From positions 1 through 39,746 of the IMG/VR virus record IMGVR_UViG_3300037245_002080: a stretch of 39,746 bases of DNA. One strand, given 5' to 3'. The DNA comes from a virus. Position 1 is the stretch's first letter. Each line of letters opens with the position of its first letter. Below, piece by piece: positions 8,381-17,888 of the stretch. The notes below the pieces were generated by a model. It searched no databases. It worked only from the letters and a program-made list of their open reading frames with translations, and was not told the DNA's origin. Position numbers and translations under genes: made by a program.

Positions 8381-9178
8381 ATGCAAGGCCGCAATGACTT
8401 TCGAAATATTTTTGATAATTTCACCCCCGAAGGCGCAGCTGATATAGATGGCTTGGATTTAATAAGTAGAAATTCAACTCCCAGAGCGGCTGAATGTGCA
8501 CCAGAAAATCTAGAAGAAGCGATCCAGTTAGAAAAGACGCCTCATCATTTCAGAACTATTACTTTTGCAGATTGGTTTACCAAATATCAAACTAGAGTTA
8601 CTTCGGTGAGAGCAGTTCGAATAAATATGAATGGTGTAGATCCAGATGAATCAGTTGTTGTGTCTGTTCCAGACGATCAGGGAAAGCGCTATAAAGATCG
8701 TGATAAACGCCACCTAAAAATTATAGAGAATGCTAACATTATTCCAGTTATAGACGCTGATCCGATTGATATGTTTGTGTATAATAATGGTTATCAAATA
8801 TTGTATGCCATCGGGGGTGATACATATTTAAAGGGGTACAGCGTCAGGAAAAAGTTTGTTGTTAATATCTGCAAGGATGTTTTAGATTATTTAATACCAA
8901 TTGGTGGGTTCATAATAAATCGTAACGATCTAGAATGTAAATTTATAAGTTACGATTTAGGAAATGTAATCGAGGAGAGAATACGTAATAATATGTTAGA
9001 TATGGAGAAGTTGGCAATACTCTATCATCAAAGCAAGAAATTTGATTTTTCTGATTTTAATGGTTTGCTTAAATGTTTAACAGCCCGACAGGGCGGAATT
9101 AAAGACGTACAACATCAACTTGAAATTGATACAGCGATAGAAAAATTGTGCTTAGATGGTGTTGAATATGAAACTTAA
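8381..9178 (+). CDS. Protein of unknown function in RNAP/FolE2 operon
   Basis: 265-residue soluble protein with a strong SD (AAGGAGG) 7 nt before ATG. I do not recognise the family. The N-terminal ~50 residues look flexible and acidic. The middle holds several hydrophobic beta-like stretches (YQILYAIGGDTYLKG, KKFVVNICKDVLDYLIPIGGFII), and the C-terminal third is helical and charged. No signal peptide, membrane segment or catalytic motif is apparent. It is co-directional with RNAP beta and FolE2 upstream and overlaps the next gene by 11 bases. This suggests the pair is expressed together as part of the early/middle operon. Confidence 0.8.
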   Translation: MQGRNDFRNIFDNFTPEGAADIDGLDLISRNSTPRAAECAPENLEEAIQLEKTPHHFRTITFADWFTKYQTRVTSVRAVRINMNGVDPDESVVVSVPDDQGKRYKDRDKRHLKIIENANIIPVIDADPIDMFVYNNGYQILYAIGGDTYLKGYSVRKKFVVNICKDVLDYLIPIGGFIINRNDLECKFISYDLGNVIEERIRNNMLDMEKLAILYHQSKKFDFSDFNGLLKCLTARQGGIKDVQHQLEIDTAIEKLCLDGVEYET

Positions 9179-9902
9179 ATCAGAACGCTTAATTCTCAGA
9201 GATGTCTTTTCATATGATATAGAAGCTTGCCATTATAATCTTTTGAAAACATTTGGTTATGATGTGTCATCGATAAATAAAGCAAATAAGAAAGAACGCA
9301 ATATTCAAATTGGGAAAATCATGAGAGATAATGAAACAATTAAATCTCGATTACGTGAAACAACCGCTAGGATTATTGATGATTATATAGCTTTTAATGA
9401 ATTGAAAGAAAGTGATATTATAATAAGACAGTATGATGGACTCATCACCACAAAGAGATTAGTGGAAATTAAAAAGAGCGTCCTTCCAATTGTCTTGCAG
9501 AACAGATATGACATTGTTCTGATTTCTATTGAACGCAGTATGTATATTGCCTTTGATAACCTCAAGAACAAAATAAAAGTTAAGGGTGTCCCAAGTCTTT
9601 ATGAAGGGATCGAAACATACTATAGAAAACTCATCCGAATTGTTGATATAGAAAATAAAACCAGAGTGTTAGATAATCTAGAAACGCTTAAAAGATCATT
9701 TTATAAGGAAACGGACCTTGAAATTTTTGCTATTCCTATTAATGAGGATGAGGTAGAAATGATCTTTAAATCGTTTGGTCAATTAACGATTAAAAGAAAC
9801 ACACTTTATTATATGGATGATGAAGAAATTGATAAGAACTTCTACTATGATTTTTATCTCCATTCATTTATCCAATCAGTTGTATTAGAAATTTTATCGT
9901 AG
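9168..9902 (+). CDS. Unknown protein with two acid-centred motifs
   Basis: About 244 residues, starting at ATG 9168 (MKLKSERLILRDVFSYDIEA) inside the end of the preceding gene; ATG 9156 is an alternative adding four residues. Two striking conserved-looking motifs are FSYDIEACHYNLL near residue 15 and IIRQYDGLITTKR near residue 80. An acid in a strand followed by a second acid-glycine strand recalls polymerase palm motifs A and C, but the spacing is short and no further polymerase motif is visible, so I make no functional call. The rest is lysine-rich and helical. The next gene starts 10 bases after the stop behind AGGAGG. Confidence 0.78.
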   Translation: MKLKSERLILRDVFSYDIEACHYNLLKTFGYDVSSINKANKKERNIQIGKIMRDNETIKSRLRETTARIIDDYIAFNELKESDIIIRQYDGLITTKRLVEIKKSVLPIVLQNRYDIVLISIERSMYIAFDNLKNKIKVKGVPSLYEGIETYYRKLIRIVDIENKTRVLDNLETLKRSFYKETDLEIFAIPINEDEVEMIFKSFGQLTIKRNTLYYMDDEEIDKNFYYDFYLHSFIQSVVLEILS

Positions 9903-9911
9903 GAGGAACCT

Positions 9912-10898
9912 ATGACGCAAACAAAATTTGAAGAGAACGCAGTGGAAATGGGACTTGATTCCTCCCATGCTAATCAGGGACTTTATTCATATGGAGATCG
10001 CTTCTGTGAAGTTGTTTATAGGACTTTAATTACACCATCTGCTCCTACACATGAATTAAGCTGTAGTTTAGAAACCCTGGCAGAATTGGATGAAGAAGAG
10101 ATTGTTAATTCAGGGCATGAAACTGATGGGTTCACAGCACCACATATAGCAATATTCACGAGGGCGGCTGATAGTGCTAAGTTTCGATACTGTAGATGTA
10201 TCAGTCACGTCTATAAGTTTCAAGGACATGATGTTGTAACTGAGCGGGTTAAATCAAGTCTAAGGAGTTTATCTGAGGGTGTTGAGGACAGTGTACTATA
10301 TGATGAAGATGTACATTTGTCATCAGATTTGTGTGTTTTCCGCAACTACATCACTATTATGAATCGTGAACACCCATGTGCAGCTGGAAACGTACATCCA
10401 ACTCTCATTGTTGGAAATAGTTATGATGGTTCTAGAGCTGCAACAGTGCAATTCGGTCTTAGTATTCGCGGTGATGGCTACCGTTCAAATTGTGCATTTG
10501 AATTGGGTACGATGAGAATGGTTCATTCCCAGTATTCTTTGTCAACAATAACCTATGGAATCGCTGATTATATTCAGGTGTTTAACGGAGGAATCGAAGA
10601 GCTCATAACAGAAAACATGGCAGTTGAATTGAATGAAGATAATATTTTTGCTGTTCTGGAAGGTATAGAAAGGTTGTCAGAAAAGAATAGAAATGCACTC
10701 CAGAAGTTTTTAGATGAGGTTAGGAATAGTGGAACTTTAACAAATTGGCAATTCTTTTTAGCCATTATTCGTTATTCTTGTTTTCAGTCAAATATAAACC
10801 TGAAGAAATTGCTGGAAAATGTTGCTGAGAGCGTAATCGTTTTACCGCAAAGAATGAGTGAAATGCTCGAAAATCAAAACCATCAACCGACAGCATAA
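9912..10898 (+). CDS. Possible DUF932-like phage/plasmid protein
   Basis: 328-residue protein behind TAGGAGGAACCT-ATG. The segment HPTLIVGNSYDGSRAATVQFGLSIRG with a following cysteine (RSNCAFE) resembles the VTNSHDGS...CxN core of DUF932-type phage and plasmid proteins. The full family pattern is not clear and the match is by eye. A second cysteine pair occurs in FRYCRCIS, and the C-terminal 90 residues are helical and charged. There is no membrane segment. It is the last gene before a strong terminator and so closes the RNAP-containing unit. DUF932 proteins are often found in plasmid and phage early regions, but their molecular role is not settled. Confidence 0.7.
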   Translation: MTQTKFEENAVEMGLDSSHANQGLYSYGDRFCEVVYRTLITPSAPTHELSCSLETLAELDEEEIVNSGHETDGFTAPHIAIFTRAADSAKFRYCRCISHVYKFQGHDVVTERVKSSLRSLSEGVEDSVLYDEDVHLSSDLCVFRNYITIMNREHPCAAGNVHPTLIVGNSYDGSRAATVQFGLSIRGDGYRSNCAFELGTMRMVHSQYSLSTITYGIADYIQVFNGGIEELITENMAVELNEDNIFAVLEGIERLSEKNRNALQKFLDEVRNSGTLTNWQFFLAIIRYSCFQSNINLKKLLENVAESVIVLPQRMSEMLENQNHQPTA

Positions 10899-10916
10899 GG
10901 CATAGACGAGAGGATT

Positions 10917-10945
10917 GGGAGCTCACGCTCCCTTCTTCTTTTTTT
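10917..10945 (+). terminator. Rho-independent terminator
   Basis: GGGAGC (10917-10922) and GCTCCC (10927-10932) form a perfect 6-bp stem with a 4-nt loop, followed by TTCTTCTTTTTTT. It separates the RNAP/metabolic unit from the structural unit that starts at 10984. Confidence 0.85.
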
Positions 10946-10983
10946 GGGAACAAAATATAAAGAAATATGAGGAGTACGCTAAT

Positions 10984-12264
10984 ATGTCTGGAACCGAAAA
11001 CAGATCAAACTATTGGAACCCTTCAAGGAACTATGAACTATCTTGTAAGATTGGAAAGATGGACCTTACTAATGATTTAGTTCAAATGAATATTATATCC
11101 TCTGTGGAAACGCCATATCGAACTTATGTTATGGACTTTTTTCTTGATCCTGATGATATGATTCTAGAGAAGATATACGGACAAACACCCATTCAACTTA
11201 AAATAAAAGTTTATGGAACCTCGGAGAATATTCCTCATGAAATCATTGAAACTAATTTAATGGCTTTGGGATCGAAATATGATTTATTAATGAAAGATGC
11301 ACAACCCCAAATACCAGATAAGACTCGTTCATCCGTTAGAATCCGAGCCGTCCCAATTGAGGCCTATGGGGCAATGACAACATTTGTGAATGGTGTATAT
11401 TTAGAAACAACTCTAAGATCTATTGTTACTGATTTAGTTTCTCAGTCTGGTGCAGAACTTATATATGATCAGAGAGGTGAAAATTCTTTAACATATGATC
11501 AGATAATTGTTCCTCCAGCACCATTATATAAAGCACTAAAATATTTAGATAGAACCTTTGGACTCTTTAACGGTCTTTCTGGGATATTCTCAACAGCCAC
11601 CAAATTCAAAAGAAAATCTAATAGTGCAATTCTAGCAAAGATTAAACCAAAGATTCACATAAAGAATTTATCAGCCAGCAAAGATTTCGGAAAAATAAGT
11701 ATCACACAGCTATCAGCAAACAGCAAACAAGATGATTTATTGAATGTTTTTGATGGTAAAACGTTCTACACATACAACCCAGTTGAAACCGAATATACTG
11801 GTAATACAACATTTTCTTTATATGGCCATAAAATGAAACACGTTGTTAAGCCTAGAGATGAACTCTCCAGAACTATAGAAATTGATACATCAGAATTTGC
11901 AAATGATTATGGAATCGTAACAAAAAAAGATCAAATATTCTTTGATGCTCAAGGGCAAGAAAAACGAATAAGTTTTTTCAAGGATCATACTGGTTATGAC
12001 ACTGACGAGACTTTCATAAGAGCCATTCACTCAAAATATTTTGCTCAAATGTCCATTTTAAAAATTCATCTTGAAAAATGGTTGATGTTAGAAAACCTTC
12101 TTAATGTTGGTTGTGGTGCTATATTTAAATCAAATATACAGGATGTCAGGGATTTAACTGGAAATTATGTTTCAAAATTTTCTTTGACACATTTTATAAG
12201 AGCGAAAAGGGATTGGGAATGTGGGGTGACGTTGCATCTGATCAGGACAAACCGAGTTACGTAG
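10984..12264 (+). CDS. Candidate gp27-like baseplate hub protein
   Basis: 426 residues, from ATG 10984 with GAGGAG (10969-10974) 9 nt upstream. An in-frame ORF start at 10915 would run through the terminator and is rejected. The length, beta-rich composition and segments such as LETTLRSIVTDLVSQSGAEL, LYKALKYLDRTFGLF and a C-terminal block ending in RDWECGVTLHLIRTN resemble the hub ring protein of contractile tails (T4 gp27/gpD-like). There the final domain holds an oligonucleotide-binding-type barrel. The position supports this: T4 has the order 27-28-29-48, and here the tape-measure and gp48-like genes follow. The match is structural intuition, not a clear motif hit. The 3' end overlaps the terminase ORF. 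Confidence 0.5.
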   Translation: MSGTENRSNYWNPSRNYELSCKIGKMDLTNDLVQMNIISSVETPYRTYVMDFFLDPDDMILEKIYGQTPIQLKIKVYGTSENIPHEIIETNLMALGSKYDLLMKDAQPQIPDKTRSSVRIRAVPIEAYGAMTTFVNGVYLETTLRSIVTDLVSQSGAELIYDQRGENSLTYDQIIVPPAPLYKALKYLDRTFGLFNGLSGIFSTATKFKRKSNSAILAKIKPKIHIKNLSASKDFGKISITQLSANSKQDDLLNVFDGKTFYTYNPVETEYTGNTTFSLYGHKMKHVVKPRDELSRTIEIDTSEFANDYGIVTKKDQIFFDAQGQEKRISFFKDHTGYDTDETFIRAIHSKYFAQMSILKIHLEKWLMLENLLNVGCGAIFKSNIQDVRDLTGNYVSKFSLTHFIRAKRDWECGVTLHLIRTNRVT

Positions 12265-14054
12265 AACAAATTAATATAGGGAGACTAGAATACATGGATA
12301 CTTTGATTGATGCTGTTGAATATAAAATTCATAAGAAAAAACAGTTAATTGAAAAGCGTTTAGAGAAAGACCGTCCACAGCATCTCAAACATTCTGCGAA
12401 AAAATATGTAATGGAATATCTAAGATGTAAAAAGAGTTTTGAATATTTTGCCACACATTATATCTTATTAGAACTTCCAGGTGGCGACGTATTAATGGAT
12501 CCTTATCAAAAGCAACTCGAGTTCATTGATTTAGTTGAACATAAAAAGCATGTTCTTTTACTCAAGAGTCGTCAAACAGGTTTCTCAACAATAGTACAGG
12601 CTTATACAGCTTGGTTATGTAATTTTCATGATAATGTTGTAGTTGGTATCATATCAAAAGATGGAAACGAAGCAACCGACTTCGCCAGATTCATCAGAGG
12701 AATGATCGAAAAGTTACCAAACTTTCTAAAACCAAAGAGGGGTGCTCTAGGGAGAGGATTTGCAAAGAAAACAGAGCGTTCTTTTATTATGACTAATGGA
12801 AGCAAAGTTTATGTGGCAACTGTCAATCCAAAAGCTCCAAATAAGACACTTCGTGGTAAGGCTATTACATTTTTGATTGTAGACGAGGCCGCATTTATTG
12901 ATTATGTTGATGACGCATGGACCAGTATCGTACCAGCTCTCTCAACCAATCAGATGCATGCAAAAAAGAGGGGGGTTCCATTTGGAACTGTTGTAATTTC
13001 GACACCCAATAAAACTGTTGGTCCAGGAAAATGGTACTTCAATAGATACCTTAGAGCGATATCTGGAGAAGGTCTATTTATTCCATTTGTGGTTCACTGG
13101 AAGATGGTAGACGAGCTTGCAGATGATCCTGATTGGTATCGGACCCAGTGTGAGCTGTTTGATAATGATCCTAAAAAGATTGCCCAGGAATTAGAGCTTA
13201 AATTTTTACCAGCTGCGGGTGCATTCTTTGAATCAGAAACACTGGAAAAAGTCCAAGACAGTGTCCAAAAACCATTAGAAAAACTCAAACTTTTCAAGGG
13301 AGAAGCTTGGTCTTTTCAGAAACCAATACTGAATACACATTATATAATGGGGGTAGACACAGCCCCAGAACATGGTAAGGATAAATCAGCAATTACAATT
13401 TGGGATTATGAATCAATGGATCAGGTATGGGAATATAGAGGAAAACTGAGAGTCATGGATTTTATAGAGGTGGTTAAAGCCGCCGCTTCTTTATATGATG
13501 GAACGATTGTCATAGAATCAAATTCATATGGAAACCAAGTTATTGAACATATGAATAATTCGAGCTATTCATCCAGGCTATACAAAGAGAAAAGGGGTGA
13601 GAATACACTTGTACCTGGGTTATCAACCACGGCAAAAACACGTCCATTGATGATAGATGCATTATATTCTTATGTAACACAATATCCAGAAACAGTTAAG
13701 TCTGAAAGATTGGCTTTAGAATTAACATCTCTCGTAAGTAAAACAAATGGGCGAATTGAAGCGGATTCTGGGTGTCACGATGATGTTGCCATATCTGCTG
13801 CACTCTGTTATTATGTTAGAAAATATGATCCACCATTATTAATTGGTGTTGGTTCTTCAGATTCGATACAAGATTTGGAGGACGTGTTAAATATGAATTT
13901 AGGTGGCTCACCCCTAACAAGTAGAACAATAGAAGAAGAATCGAGTATGGATCACATTAATGCTGTACTACTTAAAAAGCTAAAAGAAAATATAGGTTCA
14001 AATGAAAATAAAGAAGCCTATTATAATCTATTTGATATGTTGGATCGAGGATAA
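12219..14054 (+). CDS. Terminase large subunit (T4 gp17-like)
   Basis: DNA-packaging motor and headful nuclease, about 611 residues. The ATPase domain carries Walker A-like LLLKSRQTGFST (near residue 115), Walker B FLIVDEAAF and the coupling motif VISTPN. The RNase H-like nuclease domain shows three acidic motifs: MGVDTAPEHGKDKSA, IVIESNSYG and CHDDVAISA. All catalytic acids look intact. The start is uncertain. ATG 12219 overlaps the preceding gene by 46 bases. ATG 12294, with AGGGAG 10 nt upstream, would avoid the overlap and lose 25 residues. No small terminase gene is recognised beside it. Confidence 0.93.
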   Translation: MWGDVASDQDKPSYVEQINIGRLEYMDTLIDAVEYKIHKKKQLIEKRLEKDRPQHLKHSAKKYVMEYLRCKKSFEYFATHYILLELPGGDVLMDPYQKQLEFIDLVEHKKHVLLLKSRQTGFSTIVQAYTAWLCNFHDNVVVGIISKDGNEATDFARFIRGMIEKLPNFLKPKRGALGRGFAKKTERSFIMTNGSKVYVATVNPKAPNKTLRGKAITFLIVDEAAFIDYVDDAWTSIVPALSTNQMHAKKRGVPFGTVVISTPNKTVGPGKWYFNRYLRAISGEGLFIPFVVHWKMVDELADDPDWYRTQCELFDNDPKKIAQELELKFLPAAGAFFESETLEKVQDSVQKPLEKLKLFKGEAWSFQKPILNTHYIMGVDTAPEHGKDKSAITIWDYESMDQVWEYRGKLRVMDFIEVVKAAASLYDGTIVIESNSYGNQVIEHMNNSSYSSRLYKEKRGENTLVPGLSTTAKTRPLMIDALYSYVTQYPETVKSERLALELTSLVSKTNGRIEADSGCHDDVAISAALCYYVRKYDPPLLIGVGSSDSIQDLEDVLNMNLGGSPLTSRTIEEESSMDHINAVLLKKLKENIGSNENKEAYYNLFDMLDRG

Positions 14055-14056
14055 AA

Positions 14057-14935
14057 ATGAAAGAACAAACATTACAAGAATTATGGGCATTACCAACGAA
14101 GATGAAACCGTTGCCATATGATTTTTATGGTCACAAATTATATTCTTCAGATAAATTAAAATTGAAATTTTTTGAATCAGTTCTTTCTACACCTTGGGGA
14201 AAGTATCACGCAAAAAATTTCAAAAGACTTCTCGAAACTAATAATATTGTGCCAGCTTTGATGAATAAGGGGATATTAAGTTTTTTATCTAAAAAATTTT
14301 TATCAACGGACTGGACCAAGAATATACAAGGACTCTATTCAAAGGAACTACAAAAAGTCATTATATTTATTGATAATAATTCTAATTGGCTAGGTCTATC
14401 ATCGAATAAAACATTGGTTAAAACAACTCTTCATGAGTGTATGCATTTATCAGCTTCAGATAATATAAAAGGTTTTCTCAAGATTATGCAACCAACGCTC
14501 CAACAATATTATGGTTCATATTTCAGTGGTATTTTTTCTTGTAAAAATTTGAAGATGGATAAGATTTTGAAAACATTAACGCCAATGGAGGGAAGATTTT
14601 CTCCACAATTACAAAAAAATTATATGAACGCATTATATAATGAGACTAAACCAAAAACATCTTTAGACGGTCAAGAATATGAGGATATCTTCAGAGACAT
14701 ATACACGATTACAAGAAGTTTCCCAACGTCTCCGAATTTATTGATGAGATATTATTCAAAATTTTATCATATTTTTAACCCGTTCAATACAGCATATATG
14801 AAAACATTTAAAGAGAGGAATAGCTATACATCGCCAGCACAGGAACTGTGGTCTTTATCAGAAGTCGCAGCTGTCATGGTTGAATTATTACCCGTTGATA
14901 AGCGGGTTAGCCAAGTTTTATCAAATATAAAATGA
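14057..14935 (+). CDS. Putative HEXXH zinc metallopeptidase
   Basis: 292-residue protein with HECMH at residues 126-130 within KTTLHECMHLSAS, a zincin-type HEXXH signature at the end of a predicted helix. A strand-like VIIFIDNNSN precedes it, as in edge-strand metalloproteases. A possible third ligand is the glutamate in ELWSLSEVAAV near residue 270. It starts 3 bases after the terminase stop and lies before the candidate tape measure, the position of gene 28 in T4 (27-28-29-48). It may process a head, tail or tape-measure protein, or be a virion-associated enzyme. No signal peptide is visible. The peptidase call rests on one motif, so activity is unproved. Confidence 0.6.
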   Translation: MKEQTLQELWALPTKMKPLPYDFYGHKLYSSDKLKLKFFESVLSTPWGKYHAKNFKRLLETNNIVPALMNKGILSFLSKKFLSTDWTKNIQGLYSKELQKVIIFIDNNSNWLGLSSNKTLVKTTLHECMHLSASDNIKGFLKIMQPTLQQYYGSYFSGIFSCKNLKMDKILKTLTPMEGRFSPQLQKNYMNALYNETKPKTSLDGQEYEDIFRDIYTITRSFPTSPNLLMRYYSKFYHIFNPFNTAYMKTFKERNSYTSPAQELWSLSEVAAVMVELLPVDKRVSQVLSNIK

Positions 14936-14945
14936 GGATTAGAAA

Positions 14946-17876
14946 ATGCCAAAAAATTCAGGAAAGGATAGGGGAAGTATATCTCAAACAGCTAATGATC
15001 AACAAGTTAGAATATCTCAAGTAAGTAATGTGAGCAAAGCTGTTACAGAAATGGGTAAAAAAACCACCAATGAAATGAAGGAAACTGAAAGAAAAATTGC
15101 TGCTGGTGGTGACATTAACAGTGTATCTGGCTCAATGAATTCTGTGTTAGGTAGTCTAAAAAGAACTGTTGATTCTCTACAAAATGGTGTTGAAGCAGCT
15201 ACGTTTGGGACTGCCAAGGCTGCACAGGAAGCTATTAAACAATATGGTCAGGCCATCTCCGAAGATTTTAAAATCAATAAGCAGAATATGGTAGCTTCAG
15301 CGCTTGCATCCGCCACTCCAATATTTGGTTATTTCGCCTCTAAATTTATGGAAACTGGTATGTTTAAAACAGCTAAAGATAAGATGGCTGCTGGAATGAC
15401 TGCTATATTTAGAAGAAAATCACAAGGTGGATCTATCCCAGATGATATAGATATGAGTGGGGGGTATGGTGTCGCTAAATCAGCGACGAAAGCAAAAACT
15501 GAGGCCAACAATAAAAAGAAAGATACGATTGATACGTTTAAAATTATAGATAAAAATAGACATAAAGAATATGGACGACCAGAAAACGAGAAAATGATAA
15601 TGTCATTATCAGCAATACAATCAGCACTTGGTGGTCAAATTGGAAAATTCTCACAATGGTATAGCAAATTTTTGCTGCAACATCCATATTTCAGAACAAC
15701 GATGACAGCGATGAAAGCCTTATCGGCTGGTTTTGGTGCTGCATGGAAAGCGGTTTATTTCTTTTGGAAACCTCGCGGTGGTTATGGACGCCAGTTATCT
15801 AAATCAAAGCAACCATTAGTAGCCATCAATCAGAATATAGCTACTCTATTCGTACAATCTATGCCACGTCTTGACGCAATTATGATATATACCAAGGCAA
15901 CAGCTATGGCAATCCGAGACTTATCATCACATGTTACAGGGATAAAGTATCCAATGATGGACCCATCTAAGCTTGGTGGCACCTGGAGTATAGCTGGCAG
16001 TACTATGAAAGCTTTGAGAAAAGTTGGAGCAGGTATGATGAAAGCTGGCACATGGGGTGTTGGAAAGCTTACCACAAAAGGTAGTCAAACAGAAATCATC
16101 ATAAGTGAAATTCTAAACTCTCTTGGTTTGACAGCTCAAGGTATAGATTATGCATTAACTGGTCCTGGAAGATTGAGAGCAATGATTAAGAAAAAATCAG
16201 CAGGAGCAATAGAAGGAAAAAGGTTATTTGGGGGTTTAGAAGCAACTGGTGGACCAATGGAAATTCTTGAGGCAGCAATGGGTGGTCGGACACCAATAAC
16301 AGATTCATCAAGATTGTTGCCAGCACCAAAGAAGGAAAGTCTTTGGAAAAGGATGTTTTCTAAAATTCGGATGCCCAAATTTTTTAGGGGGATGGGTAGG
16401 AAACAAAAACCCCAACTAATAGTTCAAGGTGTTTATGATGAGTGGTATGCTAATCGAAATTTAAAGAAAGATAAGCATTTCAAGAAGCTCTTAGGGTATA
16501 CAGCCAACACATCCAAATATTTGAAACAACATGATAAGAGAGAGAAAAGACGAACCACAATGGGAATTATTGGAAGTATATTTGGTGGAGCGAAAAATAT
16601 ATTGAGTGGAGCTTTGGGTCTTATATTACCCTTGCTTGCAACGTTTAAAGGTGGTGTGTCCACATTTATCAAAGGCTTTTTTGGTAAAGGTGGTATCATT
16701 CGTACTGGAATTGGGGCTCTTTTCGCTGTTGGCGGACCGATTTTAGCAGCTCTTTCATCTGCATGGTTTTGGGGCCCAATTGGTGCGGCAATCGGTGGTT
16801 ATGGAATTGGTAAATGGACTAACGACAAAATAATCAAACCATATATAATGGACCCATTTTTCAAAAACCAACAGACAAAACAACAAGAAGGGGGAAGTGT
16901 ATTAGGTCAAGTGCGTAAAACGTTACAGAAAGAAGCAAAAACTGGTACGGGAGTCTCAGCATACGAAGCAAGAATAGGATTAAAAGTTCAGACAATGTTT
17001 AAGAATCAACAAACTTTGATAGGTGATTCGTTGGCTCCAAATGCAGTTAAGGCTGGACAACTAAAATACGTCCAAGCAAATAAATCCATATATGCAAAAT
17101 ACAGTGTGGATGAAATCCAAAAAGCAAGAGAGCGTTGGAGACACTCAGGTGGATATACTTTGTTCTATAGATGGATGTCTCAAGGCAGAGATCCAATGAC
17201 ATTTGGTCGAGAAAAGGAAGAGCATTTCTTGAATTATTTGCAAAAGGTTGGAACACCGCTGCAAAAAGGGGTATATGCCGCTAAGATAATCGATTACGAC
17301 GAGCGCAAAATTGCTATGAAAGGCGGGAAAAAATGGTTGGGGCTGGTGTCAGCAAAACAAGCTCGTGAATTGGTTGCTACATATGGTGGAGAAGCAAAAG
17401 ATTACATAAACAAAAAATATACAGAGGCAGTTACATATGGTAAAAGGGTAACAGAAAAAACAAAAGAATTATCTGATAAATACGGTGGAGCAGCTATTCA
17501 AAAAACAGGTGAGTTTATCGAATTGGGTAAAGGAACTTTCTTAGAAATATATAGACAAGGTGACACAAAACTTAAAGAGTTTTGGGAAACATCATCTCCA
17601 GAGAAAAAAGCCATTATTAAAAGACAAGCAGAACAACTGTTGGCCAGCGGTGAAGTAACGGCAGCAGAACTGAAAAGAATGGGAATAACACTAAAAGATT
17701 CTGCCGCTGAAAACGCTGAAAAAGTTGGTAAAGCCGTCGTGTCATCAGCAATTCATACAACTAATAATATTTCTAATGCTGTTAACAATATATCAGGTGG
17801 TGGGTCAGGTGGATCAAACAAATTTATACAGGAACAAACTATGGACGATATAGCAAGGGGAGAGATGATTTTCTAA
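14946..17876 (+). CDS. Candidate tail tape measure protein
   Basis: 976-residue protein. The N-terminal ~110 residues are polar and helical with heptad-like patterning. Residues about 539-630 are a glycine-rich hydrophobic stretch (GALGLILPLLATF, GALFAVGGPILAALSSAWFWGPIGAAIGGYGIG) typical of the membrane-inserting region of tape measures. The C-terminus is alanine/lysine-rich and helical. It precedes the gp48-like tube-cap gene, as gene 29 precedes 48 in T4. If it is the ruler at about 1.5 angstrom per residue, the tail tube would be near 145 nm. A virion-internal or injected protein is the alternative. SD GAGGA lies just ahead of the start. Confidence 0.62.
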   Translation: MPKNSGKDRGSISQTANDQQVRISQVSNVSKAVTEMGKKTTNEMKETERKIAAGGDINSVSGSMNSVLGSLKRTVDSLQNGVEAATFGTAKAAQEAIKQYGQAISEDFKINKQNMVASALASATPIFGYFASKFMETGMFKTAKDKMAAGMTAIFRRKSQGGSIPDDIDMSGGYGVAKSATKAKTEANNKKKDTIDTFKIIDKNRHKEYGRPENEKMIMSLSAIQSALGGQIGKFSQWYSKFLLQHPYFRTTMTAMKALSAGFGAAWKAVYFFWKPRGGYGRQLSKSKQPLVAINQNIATLFVQSMPRLDAIMIYTKATAMAIRDLSSHVTGIKYPMMDPSKLGGTWSIAGSTMKALRKVGAGMMKAGTWGVGKLTTKGSQTEIIISEILNSLGLTAQGIDYALTGPGRLRAMIKKKSAGAIEGKRLFGGLEATGGPMEILEAAMGGRTPITDSSRLLPAPKKESLWKRMFSKIRMPKFFRGMGRKQKPQLIVQGVYDEWYANRNLKKDKHFKKLLGYTANTSKYLKQHDKREKRRTTMGIIGSIFGGAKNILSGALGLILPLLATFKGGVSTFIKGFFGKGGIIRTGIGALFAVGGPILAALSSAWFWGPIGAAIGGYGIGKWTNDKIIKPYIMDPFFKNQQTKQQEGGSVLGQVRKTLQKEAKTGTGVSAYEARIGLKVQTMFKNQQTLIGDSLAPNAVKAGQLKYVQANKSIYAKYSVDEIQKARERWRHSGGYTLFYRWMSQGRDPMTFGREKEEHFLNYLQKVGTPLQKGVYAAKIIDYDERKIAMKGGKKWLGLVSAKQARELVATYGGEAKDYINKKYTEAVTYGKRVTEKTKELSDKYGGAAIQKTGEFIELGKGTFLEIYRQGDTKLKEFWETSSPEKKAIIKRQAEQLLASGEVTAAELKRMGITLKDSAAENAEKVGKAVVSSAIHTTNNISNAVNNISGGGSGGSNKFIQEQTMDDIARGEMIF

Positions 17877-17888
17877 GGAGGAATCAAA

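Noticed and set aside
9168-9902. Family B or A DNA polymerase
   Set aside because: Too short; only two weak motif-like segments and no exonuclease, finger or third motif.
10915-10983. N-terminal extension of the hub gene
   Set aside because: It runs through a terminator hairpin and precedes the SD at 10969-10974.
14057-14935. Deubiquitinase (JAB) partner of the Ubl cassette
   Set aside because: The metal motif is HEXXH, not the JAB ExnHxHx10D pattern, and the gene is in the tail unit.
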